From Mycobacterium sp. URHB0044 (GTDB lineage: Bacteria > Actinomycetota > Actinomycetes > Mycobacteriales > Mycobacteriaceae): a stretch of DNA of 64,000 bases. The stretch's first letter is position 1, and every line of letters starts with the position of its first letter. The notes under the pieces are model-generated. The model was not told where the DNA came from, did no database searches, and worked only from the letters and a program-made list of their open reading frames with translations. The DNA lies in assembly GCF_000620625.1 (NCBI RefSeq), contig NZ_JIAW01000010.1:62001-126000 (forward strand), written 5' to 3'. Both the position numbers and the translations under genes were made by a program. Positions 27,341 to 37,211 of this stretch are shown here, in pieces.

Positions 27341-28069
27341 CTACCCGCGGGTGACCTTCTCGGTCAGCCTGCGCCGCGCCTGCGCGTCGGGATCGCTATT
27401 CGGATTGGCCACCTGCACGAGGGATGCGCCGGCGACGTAGATCGCGAGCAGATTGTCGATCAGCTCGTCTGGTGTATCCCATCCGGCGGTCGAGAGTATG
27501 CGGTCGGTCGCCGTCAAATCCCTTGCCGCGGCTGACGTCCGAGCCGCGGCGAGAACGTCGTCCGTCGACCGCCCGGCCAGGGCGAGACCCGGTTGACGCT
27601 CGGGCACGATCTGGTCTCCGTGCACCCGCACCGACGTGGCGTAGTCGGTGATGCCGAAGGGGAGGTCGGGAACCGGCTTGCCGAACGGGTCCAGCGACAG
27701 GGCGATCACCTCGCCGCCGGACGCTCCGACGGCGGCGTCGGCCTCGTCGAGGCGCGCCGGTGTGCAGCAAGCGATGTCGCAATCGGCTTGTCCGAGAACG
27801 ACTTCGGCGCCGATGTACCAGACTCCGAACAGGACGCCCGCGGTTTGCCAATGCGCGGGGAGCAGGATGCCGACACGACTGCCCGGGCCTGCGCCCAGTT
27901 CGTCGCGCAGGAGGTTGGCGGTCTTGGCCGCCCAGTTGGCGAGTGTCGCGGTGGACAGCTCGATGCGTTCGCCCGTCGCGTCGTCGTAGTAGGTGATGCG
28001 TGGCCCGGCGGGGTTGTTGCGCAGCAACGGATCGAGCACCGCGGCACTGACGGTGCTCAGCTCACGCAC
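27341..28069 (-). CDS. TIGR03089-family protein (truncated adenylate-forming-like, Rv3268-like)
   Basis: A 242-residue protein resembling only the N-terminal part of AMP-binding enzymes (ITYYDDATGERIELSTATLANWAAKTANLLRDELGAGPGSRVGILLPAHWQT). It has no SGTTG phosphate loop and no C-terminal lid, so it cannot be a working ligase. The length is normal for this actinobacterial family, so it is not a local truncation. Function unknown. The GTG start at 28069 overlaps the lcp1 stop by 13 bases, so the two are one transcript. Confidence 0.82.
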   Translation of the reverse strand: MRELSTVSAAVLDPLLRNNPAGPRITYYDDATGERIELSTATLANWAAKTANLLRDELGAGPGSRVGILLPAHWQTAGVLFGVWYIGAEVVLGQADCDIACCTPARLDEADAAVGASGGEVIALSLDPFGKPVPDLPFGITDYATSVRVHGDQIVPERQPGLALAGRSTDDVLAAARTSAAARDLTATDRILSTAGWDTPDELIDNLLAIYVAGASLVQVANPNSDPDAQARRRLTEKVTRG

Positions 28070-29532
28070 TCCGGATCGTTGGAACCCGCGGTGATGATCG
28101 GCGACGGCGGGGGAGGGGCTTCGGAGGACTCGGCGGCGGCAGGGTCGGCGGTCTGGGTGTCGGCGGCCGACGGGTCCTCGTTGCCGAGGCCGGAGCCGGG
28201 GCCGGTGTAGTCGGCCGCAAGCACCACCCGCACCGATCCGGGCGCCACCGTGGCATCCTCGACGACCGGCAGGTTGCCCAGTTCCTTCGCGACGGCCTGG
28301 GCGCCGAGATCGTCCGACTTGGCTGCCTGGACCTGGCTGCGCGAGACGTGTTCGGCCTCGGTGTTGCCGACGTCGCCAGGAGTGAAGCCCTTGCTGGACA
28401 GCACTTCCGACACCGAGGCGGCGAGACCGTTGATGTCGGTGTCGTTCACCACTTCCGTGGTGGTCTTCGCCGGCGAGTAGGCCAGCTCTTCGGTCTTGCC
28501 CTCGTCCTGGTCCTGCAAGAGGCCCGACACCCAGGTGTGCACCTGTTCCGGATCCACCCGAACGACGCTCTGCATGCCGTCGTCGCTCCAGCCGTCCTCC
28601 TGCAGGACCGGAATCGTGGCGAACGCGACGTTGCCGCCCGCCAGCTTCTGCAGCTGCGTGACGAAGTCCATGATGTCCCAGCCATCGGAGATCACCACCG
28701 AGCGCTGGACGGCGTCCTGCAGCCGGTTGAGCGTGGCCGGACTGGACAGTGTCTTGCCCGAGATCACTTGGTGGGCAAGCGATGCCATTACGACCTGCTG
28801 GCGCACCACCCGGTCGAGGTCACCGCGTGGCAGGTCGTGCCGTTGCCGGACGAAGCTCAAGGCCTGCGGGCCGTCCAGCTTCTGCCAGCCGGCAGGGAAG
28901 TCGGCACCCGAAAGTGGTTCGTAGACGGCGTCTTTGAGGCAGACATCGACTCCGCCGAGCGCATCGGTGATCAGCGCGAAGCCGAGCAGGCCGATCTCCG
29001 CGTAGTGGTCGACGGTCACCCCCGTCAGCTTGGCGACGGTCGCGATCAGCGCCTCGCGGGCCGCCGCATTCGCTTGCGGCTCGGCCTGCGCGGGATCCAT
29101 GCCTTCCTCTTCGACGAGCTGCTTCATCTTGTCCAGCTTGACCTCGCCGAAGACTCCGTTGATCTTCATCTTGCGAAGACCAGGCGCCTCGACGTAGGAG
29201 TCGCGCGGGATCGAGATGGCGGTGGCCGACTTCCCGTTGTTGGGGATGCGGACCAGGATGATGGTGTCGGTGTTGGTCGACACGTCGTCACCGGCCCGCA
29301 AGATGGCCAACTCCTCGGCCGACAGCGGATTGCCATGCGCGTCGGTCCTGCTGTCCATGCCGACCAGCAGGATGTCGATGGCACCGTCCTCGCCGCCGCC
29401 ACCGAGCGACGCCGAGGAGATGTGGTTGATGCCGGACTCGAACGAGCGGATCTTGCTCCAGGCGACGCCCGTGCCGAGGACGACGACCAGTGCCGAGACG
29501 ACGGCAACGGTGCGAACGAGGCGACCTGGCAT
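28057..29532 (-). CDS. lcp1: LytR-CpsA-Psr family ligase Lcp1 (Rv3267-like)
   Basis: A 491-residue membrane-anchored LCP phosphotransferase. One N-terminal helix (about residues 7-25) is followed by the LCP domain (about 50-255) with ILLVGMDSRTD, ISIPRDSYV and FVRQRHDLPRGDLDRVVRQQ, which hold the acidic and Arg residues for the pyrophosphoryl-lipid substrate. A LytR_C domain follows (about 365-455) and then a Pro/Ala-rich tail. The M. tuberculosis orthologue ligates arabinogalactan to peptidoglycan. It is divergent from rmlD, which makes the rhamnose of the linker unit. Confidence 0.92.
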   Translation of the reverse strand: MPGRLVRTVAVVSALVVVLGTGVAWSKIRSFESGINHISSASLGGGGEDGAIDILLVGMDSRTDAHGNPLSAEELAILRAGDDVSTNTDTIILVRIPNNGKSATAISIPRDSYVEAPGLRKMKINGVFGEVKLDKMKQLVEEEGMDPAQAEPQANAAAREALIATVAKLTGVTVDHYAEIGLLGFALITDALGGVDVCLKDAVYEPLSGADFPAGWQKLDGPQALSFVRQRHDLPRGDLDRVVRQQVVMASLAHQVISGKTLSSPATLNRLQDAVQRSVVISDGWDIMDFVTQLQKLAGGNVAFATIPVLQEDGWSDDGMQSVVRVDPEQVHTWVSGLLQDQDEGKTEELAYSPAKTTTEVVNDTDINGLAASVSEVLSSKGFTPGDVGNTEAEHVSRSQVQAAKSDDLGAQAVAKELGNLPVVEDATVAPGSVRVVLAADYTGPGSGLGNEDPSAADTQTADPAAAESSEAPPPPSPIITAGSNDPECVS

Positions 29533-29600
29533 CAGCCCAGGCTACTGGCGAGGCGGCCGCAGAGCGGGTAGGGCGGGTCGGCGTGCCAGACTCTTCAACC

Positions 29601-30467
29601 ATGTCGCAGAGGATCGTGATCATCGGGGCAGGAGGCCTGGTCGGCTCCGTCTTGGCAGCTCAGGCCACGCAGCAGGGGCGCGACGTGCTCGCCCTGACGT
29701 CGTCGGAGTGCGACGTCACCGACGCGACGGCGCCCGAGCGGCACATCTCCGTGGGTGACGTGGTGATCAACTGCGCCGCCTACACCAAGGTCGACGACGC
29801 CGAGCGTGACGCCGAAAGAGCGCGCGCCGTCAACGTCACGGGCGCGGAGAACGTGGCCCACGCCTGCGCGCGTGTCGCGGCAAGCCTGGTGCACATCTCC
29901 ACCGACTACGTATTCAGTGGTGACTTCGGTGGCGGCGAGCCCCGACCGTACGAGATCGACGACGAGACGGGCCCGCTGAGCGTCTACGGCGAGACCAAGC
30001 TTGCGGGTGAGTTCGCGGTGCTGGCAGCGATGCCCGACGCCCACGTCGTCCGCACGTCCTGGATCTTCTCCGGCGGTGACGGTGGCGACTTCGTGGCGAC
30101 CGTGCGACGGCGAGCGGCCGGCGACGAGACGATGGACGTGGTGGCCGACCAGATCGGTACGCCCACGTATGTGGGCGACCTGGCGGCGGCGCTGCTCGAG
30201 GTCGCCGATGGCACGATCTCCGAACCCGTGCTGCATGCCGCCAATCAGGGCGAGGCCAGTCGCTTCGAACAGGCGCAGGCCGTGTTCGAGCTGCTCGGCG
30301 CCGACCCGGCACGGGTGCGTCCGGTCGACACCGCCCGGTTTCCCCGCCCCGCGCCAAGACCGGCGTACTCCGCGCTGTCCGGTCGCCGGTCCGCAGCAGC
30401 GGGCCTGACCCCGCTACGGCCGTGGCGCGACGCGCTCGCGGCGGCGCTGGCGTCCTCGCCTGGCTGA
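29601..30467 (+). CDS. rmlD: dTDP-4-dehydrorhamnose reductase RmlD
   Basis: A 288-residue extended-SDR enzyme making dTDP-L-rhamnose, needed for the arabinogalactan linker. It shows the NADPH loop IGAGGLVGS, NCAAYTKVDDAE, HISTDYVFSG and the catalytic YGETKLAGE. ATG at 29601; an in-frame upstream extension overlaps the lcp1 promoter and is not used. In M. tuberculosis rmlD and wbbL are neighbours; here a glycoside hydrolase gene stands between them. Confidence 0.94.
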   Translation: MSQRIVIIGAGGLVGSVLAAQATQQGRDVLALTSSECDVTDATAPERHISVGDVVINCAAYTKVDDAERDAERARAVNVTGAENVAHACARVAASLVHISTDYVFSGDFGGGEPRPYEIDDETGPLSVYGETKLAGEFAVLAAMPDAHVVRTSWIFSGGDGGDFVATVRRRAAGDETMDVVADQIGTPTYVGDLAAALLEVADGTISEPVLHAANQGEASRFEQAQAVFELLGADPARVRPVDTARFPRPAPRPAYSALSGRRSAAAGLTPLRPWRDALAAALASSPG

Positions 30468-30533
30468 ATTTCGCCCGCCACGGCGGCCGTTCGGGAGGCG
30501 TGACGAATTCGCCGGTGCGGTAGTTTTCTGGTC

Positions 30534-31562
30534 ATGACGAAACGGGCAGCAAGTTTCTTGGCGTGTCTGGCGGTCGTCGTCGGCTTCGCCGTGTCACCGA
30601 CGGCAAGTGCCGCGCCACCTGTCATCCCGGCAGCGGGTTACGGCTTCGGCGACGGGGCCCAGATGACGTGGCTCGGCGCCGAAGACGTCAACCGCGAACT
30701 CGATGCCGTCGCCAAGACCAACGCGACCTGGTTGCGGGTGCTCATCCCGTGGACCAACATCGAAACGGCGAAGGGCCAGTACAACTGGGGCCAGCAGGAC
30801 GTCGTGATGAACGCCGCAGCGGCGCGCAACCTGCGGGTGCTCGGCGTCATCGCCTACTCGCCGGATTGGGCCCGGCCACCGGGCAGCTACTTCACCACAC
30901 CGCCGAACAACGCGTCCGACTACGCCGACTTCGCCACCGCCGTGGTGCAGCGGTACGGCGCGCAAGTGTCGAACTGGCAGCTGTGGAACGAGCCGAACCT
31001 CCCGTTGTTCTTCGGTGGTACGCCGCGCAACGCCCCGCGCTACACCGAGCTGGTGAAGGCCGCCTACCCGGCGATCAAGGCGGTGCAGCCAGGCAGCACC
31101 GTCGTCCTCGCCGGACTGAGCCGACTGCCGGGCGAGGAGTCGCCGCCGGCGTTCCTGGAGAAGATGTACGCAGCGGGTGCCAAGGGCAGCTTCGATGCCG
31201 CGGCGGCGCACCCCTACGTCTTTCCCACCGGTCTTGCGGCGAATCCCGAGAACGGCTGGTCGGACGTCGGCGCCATGCACGACGTCATGGCAGGCAACGG
31301 TGACGGTGGCAAGAAGATCTGGATGACCGAGTTGGGGGCTCCCACCTGCGACTGCGCCGACGGCGTCAGCCCGCAGGAACAGGCCAAGCAGATCACCGAC
31401 GTGCTCGCCGCGGCCGCGGCGACCGGTTACAGCGGCCCCGCCTTCATCTACAGCATCCGCGACACCGACACGGCGAACCGCGGCGACCGCGAGTCCAACG
31501 TCGGCGCGCTTCTCACCTCGGACTGGCAGCCGAAGTTCACGGCCGGGGTGCTGGCGCGCTGA
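30534..31562 (+). CDS. Secreted clan GH-A glycoside hydrolase (GH39/GH5-like)
   Basis: A 342-residue exported enzyme with a signal peptide ending near ASA-AP (residue 26). The barrel shows LWNEPN with predicted acid/base Glu153 and IWMTELGAP with predicted nucleophile Glu266. It is clearly related to the enzyme at 7077 (shared blocks KAAYPxIK, GDGxKKIWxTE) but lacks its C-terminal LGFP-like part. It sits between rmlD and wbbL with small gaps (66 and 52 bases), so it is probably co-expressed with linker-rhamnose genes and may act on a cell-wall glycan. Substrate unknown. Confidence 0.78.
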   Translation: MTKRAASFLACLAVVVGFAVSPTASAAPPVIPAAGYGFGDGAQMTWLGAEDVNRELDAVAKTNATWLRVLIPWTNIETAKGQYNWGQQDVVMNAAAARNLRVLGVIAYSPDWARPPGSYFTTPPNNASDYADFATAVVQRYGAQVSNWQLWNEPNLPLFFGGTPRNAPRYTELVKAAYPAIKAVQPGSTVVLAGLSRLPGEESPPAFLEKMYAAGAKGSFDAAAAHPYVFPTGLAANPENGWSDVGAMHDVMAGNGDGGKKIWMTELGAPTCDCADGVSPQEQAKQITDVLAAAAATGYSGPAFIYSIRDTDTANRGDRESNVGALLTSDWQPKFTAGVLAR

Positions 31563-31614
31563 CGGGCGCGGCACGAAGCGGGACTCCGATGCCCATCCCG
31601 CTACCCTTTACGCC

Positions 31615-32508
31615 GTGAGTGACGAACTGGTCGTGGTGACGGTGACGTATTCACCAGGGCCGCATCTCGACAGGTTCCTCGCCACGCTGTCGCACGCCAC
31701 GGAGCGGCCCGTCACGGTGGTGATGGCCGACAACGGTTCCACCGACGGCGCCCCCGAGGAAGCCCTGGAGCGTCATGCCAACACGCGGTTGCTGCGCACC
31801 GGTGGCAACCTCGGCTACGGCACCGCCGTGAACCGCGCGGTCGCCGAGGTGCTCGCCGATCCCACGATCTCGGGTGACTCCGAGTTCTTCATCGTGGCCA
31901 ACCCCGACGTGCAGTGGGGTCCGCACAGCATCGACGCCATGTTGGACGCGGCCACCAGGTGGCCCCGGGCCGGCTCGCTCGGCCCGCTGATCCACGATCC
32001 GGACGGCACGGTCTATCCGTCCGCTCGTCACCAACCCAGCCTGCTCCGCGGTGGCATGCACGCCGTGGTCGGACCGTTCTGGAAATCCAACCCGTGGACC
32101 GCCGCGTACCGCCAGGAGCGTCTCCAGCCCAGCGAACGCGCCGTCGGCTGGTTGTCGGGGTCCTGCCTTTTGCTGCGCAGGGCCGCGTTCGAGGAGGTCG
32201 GTGGCTTCGACGAGCGGTATTTCATGTACATGGAAGACGTGGACCTGGGAGATCGCCTCGAACGGGCCGGTTGGTTGAACGTGTATGTGCCGTCGGCGGA
32301 GATTTTGCACGACAAGGGACATGCCACGGGTCGCGATCCAGCCCGCAACTTGGCGGCGCATCACGAAAGCACCTACACTTTCCTCGCCGATCGGCATCGT
32401 GGCTGGTGGCAGGCGCCGCTGCGATGGGCCATCAGGTCGGCTCTCGCCGCTCGCGCTCGGATAGTGGTCGGGAGCTCTCGGCGCAAGCTGGCGAAAGGAA
32501 GGCGATGA
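31615..32508 (+). CDS. wbbL: Rhamnosyltransferase WbbL (linker unit)
   Basis: A 297-residue GT2 enzyme that adds L-rhamnose from dTDP-rhamnose to decaprenyl-PP-GlcNAc, the second step of the mycobacterial arabinogalactan linker. GT-A motifs are VVMADNGSTDGAPE, LRTGGNLGYGTAVNRA, VANPDVQWGP and FMYMEDVDLGDRL. GTG start at 31615. It ends one base before manC, giving an rmlD-(hydrolase)-wbbL-manC operon. Confidence 0.93.
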   Translation: MSDELVVVTVTYSPGPHLDRFLATLSHATERPVTVVMADNGSTDGAPEEALERHANTRLLRTGGNLGYGTAVNRAVAEVLADPTISGDSEFFIVANPDVQWGPHSIDAMLDAATRWPRAGSLGPLIHDPDGTVYPSARHQPSLLRGGMHAVVGPFWKSNPWTAAYRQERLQPSERAVGWLSGSCLLLRRAAFEEVGGFDERYFMYMEDVDLGDRLERAGWLNVYVPSAEILHDKGHATGRDPARNLAAHHESTYTFLADRHRGWWQAPLRWAIRSALAARARIVVGSSRRKLAKGRR

Positions 32509-32509
32509 C

Positions 32510-33598
32510 GTGGCAACTTCCGTGGATCCGTCTCAGGTAGACGCGGTCGTTCTGGTCGGCGGGCAGGGCACCCGCCTGCGTCCGCTGACGCTGTCCGCGC
32601 CCAAGCCGATGCTGCCGACGGCGGGTTTGCCGTTCCTGACGCACCTGCTCTCCCGCATCGCCGATGCCGGCATCCGGCACGTCGTGCTCGGCACCTCGTA
32701 CAAGGCCGAGGTGTTCGAAGCCGAGTTCGGCGATGGCTCCAAGCTCGGCCTGGAGATCGACTACGTCGTCGAGGACCAGCCGCTCGGAACGGGCGGTGGC
32801 ATCGCCAACGTGGCGTCGAAGCTGCGGTACGGCACCGCGCTGGTATTCAACGGCGACGTGCTGTCCGGCTCCGACCTTGGCGCGCTGCTTGCCAGCCACT
32901 ACGAGCGCGAAGCCGATCTCACCCTGCACCTGGTGCGCGTCGGCGATCCCCGCGCATTCGGTTGTGTGCCAACGGATTCCGACGGTGGTGTGACGGCGTT
33001 CCTGGAGAAGACACAGGATCCGCCAACCGACCAGATCAACGCGGGCTGCTACGTCTTCCAGCGCGAGGTCATCGACCGCATCCCCACCGGGCGCGCGGTG
33101 TCCGTCGAACGCGAGGTGTTCCCGGCGCTGCTGTCGGAAGGCCTCAAGGTGTGCGGCTACGTCGACGCCACGTACTGGCGCGACATGGGCACTCCCGACG
33201 ACTTCGTCCGTGGCTCAGCCGATCTCGTCCGCGGCATCGCGCCGTCGCCCGCACTGAAGGGCCATCGGGGCGAGGAACTGGTGCACGACGGAGCCGCCGT
33301 GGCACCCGGTGCACTCTTGATCGGCGGAACCGTGGTCGGCCGCGGTGCGGAGATCGGCCCCGGCGTCCGGCTGGACGGCGCGGTGATCTTCGACGGGGCG
33401 CGCATCGAGGCGGGGTCGGTCATCGAACGGTCGATCATCGGGTTCGGCGCCCGCATCGGCCCGCGCGCCTTGATCCGTGACGGCGTCATCGGCGACGGCG
33501 CAAGCATCGGGGCGCGGTGCGAGCTGCTGCGCGGAGCGAGGGTGTGGCCGGGAGTGCAGATCCCCGACGGCGGAATTCGCTACTCCACGGACGTCTGA
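32510..33598 (+). CDS. manC: Mannose-1-phosphate guanylyltransferase (GDP-mannose pyrophosphorylase, Rv3264c-like)
   Basis: A 362-residue nucleotidyltransferase with a C-terminal left-handed beta-helix. The N-terminal AVVLVGGQGTRLRPLTLSAPKPMLP is the NTP-binding signature, with LGTGGGIANV and FNGDVLSG behind it; from about residue 265 repeats such as GALLIGGTVVGRGAEIGPGVRL form the helix. It makes GDP-mannose for PIMs, lipomannan and polyprenyl-phosphomannose. In M. tuberculosis lists Rv3264c is called manB; I use manC to avoid confusion with the phosphomannomutase at 38284. It overlaps the convergent Nudix gene by 19 bases. Confidence 0.9.
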   Translation: MATSVDPSQVDAVVLVGGQGTRLRPLTLSAPKPMLPTAGLPFLTHLLSRIADAGIRHVVLGTSYKAEVFEAEFGDGSKLGLEIDYVVEDQPLGTGGGIANVASKLRYGTALVFNGDVLSGSDLGALLASHYEREADLTLHLVRVGDPRAFGCVPTDSDGGVTAFLEKTQDPPTDQINAGCYVFQREVIDRIPTGRAVSVEREVFPALLSEGLKVCGYVDATYWRDMGTPDDFVRGSADLVRGIAPSPALKGHRGEELVHDGAAVAPGALLIGGTVVGRGAEIGPGVRLDGAVIFDGARIEAGSVIERSIIGFGARIGPRALIRDGVIGDGASIGARCELLRGARVWPGVQIPDGGIRYSTDV

Positions 33599-34122
33599 GC
33601 CGCCCGCACCAACTGTCGTAGCCCGTCGTCTGCCCCCTCGGGCAGGCCGTCCAACGGCCACCACCGCAGATCCAGCGATTCGTCGCTGCACGTGATCTGG
33701 GCGCCCTCGGCGGCGCGGGCGACGAACTGGACGTCGAGGTGGCGCGTCGGCACCCCCAACGAACACGTCACGGGGTGCACGTGCAGCGCCGCGGGCACGG
33801 AGTCGACGGTGAGCCCGGCGATGCCGGATTCCTCCGTCGCCTCACGCAGCGCCGCGGCGGCGATGTCCGCGTCGTCGGCTTCGCAGTGCCCGCCGAGTTG
33901 CACCCAGCGGCCCAGGCGCGGATGCAGGGTGAGCAGCGTCTGCGTGCCCGTGTGATCGAGCACCAGTGCCGAGGCGGTGATGTGGCCCGGCACGCACTCT
34001 CGCAGACACGCGTCGGGGCGAGCGAGGACGAAGCTCAGGATGGCGTGGCGCAGCGAGTCCTGCGTGAAATCGGGTGCCGGCCAATGGGTGAGCGTGCTGA
34101 CGACCGAGTCGTGCAGTGTCAT
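33580..34122 (-). CDS. Nudix hydrolase
   Basis: A 180-residue Nudix-fold hydrolase. The Nudix box is recognisable as GGHCEADD followed by ALREATEESGI, with the REUxEExGU half intact. The Glu of the GX5E half is not where the consensus puts it, so the box is slightly divergent. The substrate is some nucleoside diphosphate linked to another moiety and cannot be predicted. It is downstream of fbiB on the same strand with 28 bases between, so it may be co-transcribed with the F420 genes. Confidence 0.82.
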   Translation of the reverse strand: MTLHDSVVSTLTHWPAPDFTQDSLRHAILSFVLARPDACLRECVPGHITASALVLDHTGTQTLLTLHPRLGRWVQLGGHCEADDADIAAAALREATEESGIAGLTVDSVPAALHVHPVTCSLGVPTRHLDVQFVARAAEGAQITCSDESLDLRWWPLDGLPEGADDGLRQLVRAAQTSVE

Positions 34123-34150
34123 CGGTGCGTTCTGCTCTTCGCGCGAGCGC

Positions 34151-35506
34151 TCATCGCTCTATCAGGAGATCGGTCGTCGGCACCGGATCCCGTGGCCCTG
34201 CCGGCTCTTCGGGATGGCCGATCGCGACGGCGCCGAGCGGCTCCCAGTCGGCTGGCAGATCGAGTTCTTCGCGCACGAGGTTCTGAGCGAAGATCGTCGA
34301 GCCGATCCAGCAGCTGCCAACGCCCCTGACGGCCAGCGCCACCAAGAGCGCCTGCACCGCGGCGCCGACGGCGACGGTGAACATGGTGTGCTCGGCGGCC
34401 GTTCTCGCGGCATCGGGATAGGCGTGGGCGCCATCGGGCACCATCACCGGGATGACGAGTTCTGGCGCGTCGTAGAGGATCCGCCCTCGGTCGAGGCGGC
34501 GTTCGACGGAGTCGGCGGCCCGTCCGTCGGCGGTCAGGTCGGCGCGCCACTGGTCCCGCATCCGATCGAGCAGCCGCACCCGGGTGGCGTGGTCGCGGAT
34601 CCAGACGAACCGCACCGGGCGGGTGTGGTGCGGGGCCGGCGCGGTGAGCGCCTCGCTCACGGCCTCCTGCACGGTGGTGGGGTCGACCGGCTGCGCGGTG
34701 AACCGACGGACCGAGCGCCGCAGCAGCTGCGCCTGGCGTAGGCCTTCCTCGCGGCCGCGGGCCAACGCCTCCTCGGTGCCCAGCCAGAACAGATCCTCCT
34801 CGCCCGCGCGCACCAAGGTGCGGCCGTTGGAGCCGTCGTCGCCGGGTTTCAGGCCGCGGACCACCGCGACCGGGACGCCGGTCAGCTTGCCCTTCACCAG
34901 ATCTGCGGCGGCCGCGATCTCGTCTGCGACGGCCACCTCGGTGACGAGCAGTTCGTTGCCATGTTGGTCGTGGGCGCCCGCGTAGCCGTGGAGCACCGCA
35001 ACGCCTGCGGCACCGATGGCGGCGTCGGTCTGGCCGTTGCGCCAGGCTCGACCCATCGTGTCGGTGATCACCACGCCGACGGTGACGCCAAGCAGTTCGC
35101 GCAGCCGACTCCGCAGCGCTGCCGCGCTGCCGTCGGGATCGACGGGCAGCAGGGCCAATTCGGCGGCGTCGACGTTGGAGCCGTCCACGCCCGCGGCGGC
35201 CTGGATCAATCCGATGGCGTTCTCGGTGATCAACGTGCGGCCCTTGCGGGCCAGTACGCGCACGGCCTCGGAGTCGATCAGTTTGCGGCGCAGGGCATCC
35301 CGCTCTTCCGGGTCCGTCGGCGCTGCGACGATCCTGCCCTCCGACTTCGAGAGCACCTTGCTGGTGACCACGACGACGTCGTCGTTGCGCAGCCACGGCG
35401 CCGCGGCGGCGATGGCGGTCGCCACGTCGTCTCCCGGCCGGAATTCGGGAAGCCCTGGCACGGGCAGGATTTCGATGATGTCGGCGGAGCCGTGGTCGGC
35501 ATTCAC
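34151..35506 (-). CDS. fbiB: Coenzyme F420:L-glutamate ligase FbiB (with C-terminal FMN reductase domain)
   Basis: A 451-residue bifunctional enzyme. The N-terminal CofE-like domain ([53 protein letters not shown]) adds the poly-gamma-glutamate tail. The C-terminal nitroreductase-type domain (from about residue 260, [13 protein letters not shown], then GVGSCWIGS) reduces dehydro-F420-0. The GTG at 35506 overlaps the fbiA stop (GTGA); a longer in-frame extension inside fbiA is not used. F420 made here would serve oxidoreductases such as the LLM-type protein at 52664. Confidence 0.93.
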   Translation of the reverse strand: MNADHGSADIIEILPVPGLPEFRPGDDVATAIAAAAPWLRNDDVVVVTSKVLSKSEGRIVAAPTDPEERDALRRKLIDSEAVRVLARKGRTLITENAIGLIQAAAGVDGSNVDAAELALLPVDPDGSAAALRSRLRELLGVTVGVVITDTMGRAWRNGQTDAAIGAAGVAVLHGYAGAHDQHGNELLVTEVAVADEIAAAADLVKGKLTGVPVAVVRGLKPGDDGSNGRTLVRAGEEDLFWLGTEEALARGREEGLRQAQLLRRSVRRFTAQPVDPTTVQEAVSEALTAPAPHHTRPVRFVWIRDHATRVRLLDRMRDQWRADLTADGRAADSVERRLDRGRILYDAPELVIPVMVPDGAHAYPDAARTAAEHTMFTVAVGAAVQALLVALAVRGVGSCWIGSTIFAQNLVREELDLPADWEPLGAVAIGHPEEPAGPRDPVPTTDLLIER

Positions 35507-36504
35507 TGGTCCACTCCCGCCAACTCCAGTCCGCTGCGCACCATTTCGGCGGTCGCCTTCGGATCGGTCATCAGAAGTGGTATCGCTCGCACCTCGACAC
35601 CGTCGACCGTCGCCTCGTCGCCTTCGTCGATGAGCCAGCCGTCGAGGATGCCGACCGACGATCGGGCGCCGTAGTGGGCCCCGACGGCCGCAGAGGTGGT
35701 TTCGACGCCGATCACGGACAGGCACTCATCGGCCATCCCGCGCAACGGCTTTCCCGCAATGATGGGGGAGTAACCGACGACGGGCGCGGGCGTCGAGCGC
35801 AACGCCGCCCGGATGCCGGGTACGGCCAGGACGCCGCCGATGCTGACGACCGGATTGGACGGCGCGAGGAATACGACGTCGGCCTCGGCGATGGCGTCGG
35901 TGACGCCTGGGCCCGCCGAAGCGTCCTCTGCGCCGACGAAGGCGAAGCCGTGCGTGGGGATTTGGGCGCGATAGCGCACCCACCACTCCTGGAAGTGAAT
36001 CGCCCGCTGAGTGCCCGACTGATCTTCTGGATCGGAAACCACGACGTGGGTCTCGCAGCGGTCGTCGGTGACGGGCAACAGGCGCGCGCCGGGCTGCCAG
36101 CGCTTGCACAACGCCTCGGTCACCTGGGAGAGGGGATAGCCCGCGCGCAACATCTGACTTCGGACCAGGTGCGTGGCGAGATCTCGGTCGCCGAGGCCGA
36201 ACCAGTCGGGTTGCACGCCGTATGCGGCGAGTTCGGCCTTGGCGTTCCACGTCTCGTCTGCGTGCCCCCAACCCCGCACCGGATCGATGCCGCCGCCAAG
36301 GGTGTACATGCACGTGTCTAGGTCGGGGCAGATCCGCACGCCGTGCATCCATGCGTCATCACCGACGTTCACGATTGCTGTGAGTTCGTGGTCGCCAACG
36401 GGACCGGTGCCTGCGCCAGCGAATTGCCCCAACCCCAGCAACTGTTGGACGCCGAGGAGAAACTTGGCGCCACCGACGCCGCCGACCAGAACGCAGACCT
36501 TCAC
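35503..36504 (-). CDS. fbiA: 2-phospho-L-lactate / phosphoenolpyruvate transferase FbiA
   Basis: A 333-residue CofD-family enzyme that transfers a phosphoenolpyruvyl (or phospholactyl) group to Fo in F420 synthesis. Typical stretches are [48 protein letters not shown] and [20 protein letters not shown]. It is translated together with fbiB and is divergent from whiB2. Confidence 0.94.
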   Translation of the reverse strand: MKVCVLVGGVGGAKFLLGVQQLLGLGQFAGAGTGPVGDHELTAIVNVGDDAWMHGVRICPDLDTCMYTLGGGIDPVRGWGHADETWNAKAELAAYGVQPDWFGLGDRDLATHLVRSQMLRAGYPLSQVTEALCKRWQPGARLLPVTDDRCETHVVVSDPEDQSGTQRAIHFQEWWVRYRAQIPTHGFAFVGAEDASAGPGVTDAIAEADVVFLAPSNPVVSIGGVLAVPGIRAALRSTPAPVVGYSPIIAGKPLRGMADECLSVIGVETTSAAVGAHYGARSSVGILDGWLIDEGDEATVDGVEVRAIPLLMTDPKATAEMVRSGLELAGVDQ

Positions 36505-36796
36505 ATCGACCGAGACTAGGCCCTCGTGCTGCAGTAGCGTCGTCCGTGGGGTCGTTTTGACGACACGCCGGATAACCGACGCGCCGATTTTCGGTCACGG
36601 GATGGTATGAAATTCCGTTCTAGCGCTTGACCGGTGCAGCTAACACGTGTCTAATCACATCAGTGTCATTTCCCGGTTGGCCGGCCGGTTCCGGTGTCGC
36701 AGACCGAGATTCGATCACATGTTCGAATTGAAGGCGTCACACAGCTCAGTAGTGGGGCTCCAGGGGGATCTACGGCACTAGATGAGGAGGCGGAAG
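36505..36796. promoter_or_regulatory. Divergent fbiA / whiB2 control region
   Basis: This is a 292-bp AT-richer intergenic region between fbiA and whiB2. It contains the 8-bp palindrome ACACGTGT at 36643-36650 and the semi-symmetric ATCACATGTTCGAATTG near 36713. Its length fits a regulated whiB promoter. I cannot assign a specific -10/-35 pair or a regulator from the sequence alone. Confidence 0.4.
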
Positions 36797-37189
36797 ATGT
36801 CTTATGAGCACGTTGATTTCGATCGTGTCGTCCGATTTGACAGTCGGATGCTCGGCTCAATAGGCGCCACCCCGCATATCAATACAGGGCCGGCTCAGAC
36901 CATCGCGGAGGGGCGGCCTCAGTTGAGCGTCGTGCCCGTGCCGATGGAGCCCGATCCGGCAATCGAGGAAGACGAACAGTGGCAGGAACGCGCGCTGTGC
37001 GCGCAGACCGACCCCGAGGCGTTCTTCCCCGAGAAGGGCGGTTCGACCCGCGAGGCCAAGCGCATCTGCCTGGGCTGCGAGGTGCGTGACGAGTGCCTCG
37101 ATTACGCGCTGGCCCACGATGAGCGGTTCGGCATCTGGGGCGGCCTGTCCGAGCGCGAACGCCGCCGCCTCAAGCGCGGCATCATCTGA
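36797..37189 (+). CDS. whiB2: WhiB-family [4Fe-4S] regulator WhiB2
   Basis: A 130-residue WhiB protein. Four cysteines form the cluster site: one in RALCAQTDPEAFFPEKGG, two in ICLGC and one in DECLDYAL. The beta-turn motif FGIWGGLSERERRRLKRG and the basic C-terminus complete the family signature. WhiB2 (WhmD in M. smegmatis) is needed for septation and cell division. The ATG at 36797 has AGGAGG about 8 bases upstream; an earlier in-frame ATG at 36782 precedes that site and is rejected. Confidence 0.93.
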   Translation: MSYEHVDFDRVVRFDSRMLGSIGATPHINTGPAQTIAEGRPQLSVVPVPMEPDPAIEEDEQWQERALCAQTDPEAFFPEKGGSTREAKRICLGCEVRDECLDYALAHDERFGIWGGLSERERRRLKRGII

Positions 37190-37211
37190 CCCGTCCGGCT
37201 GCGGCCGGAGC

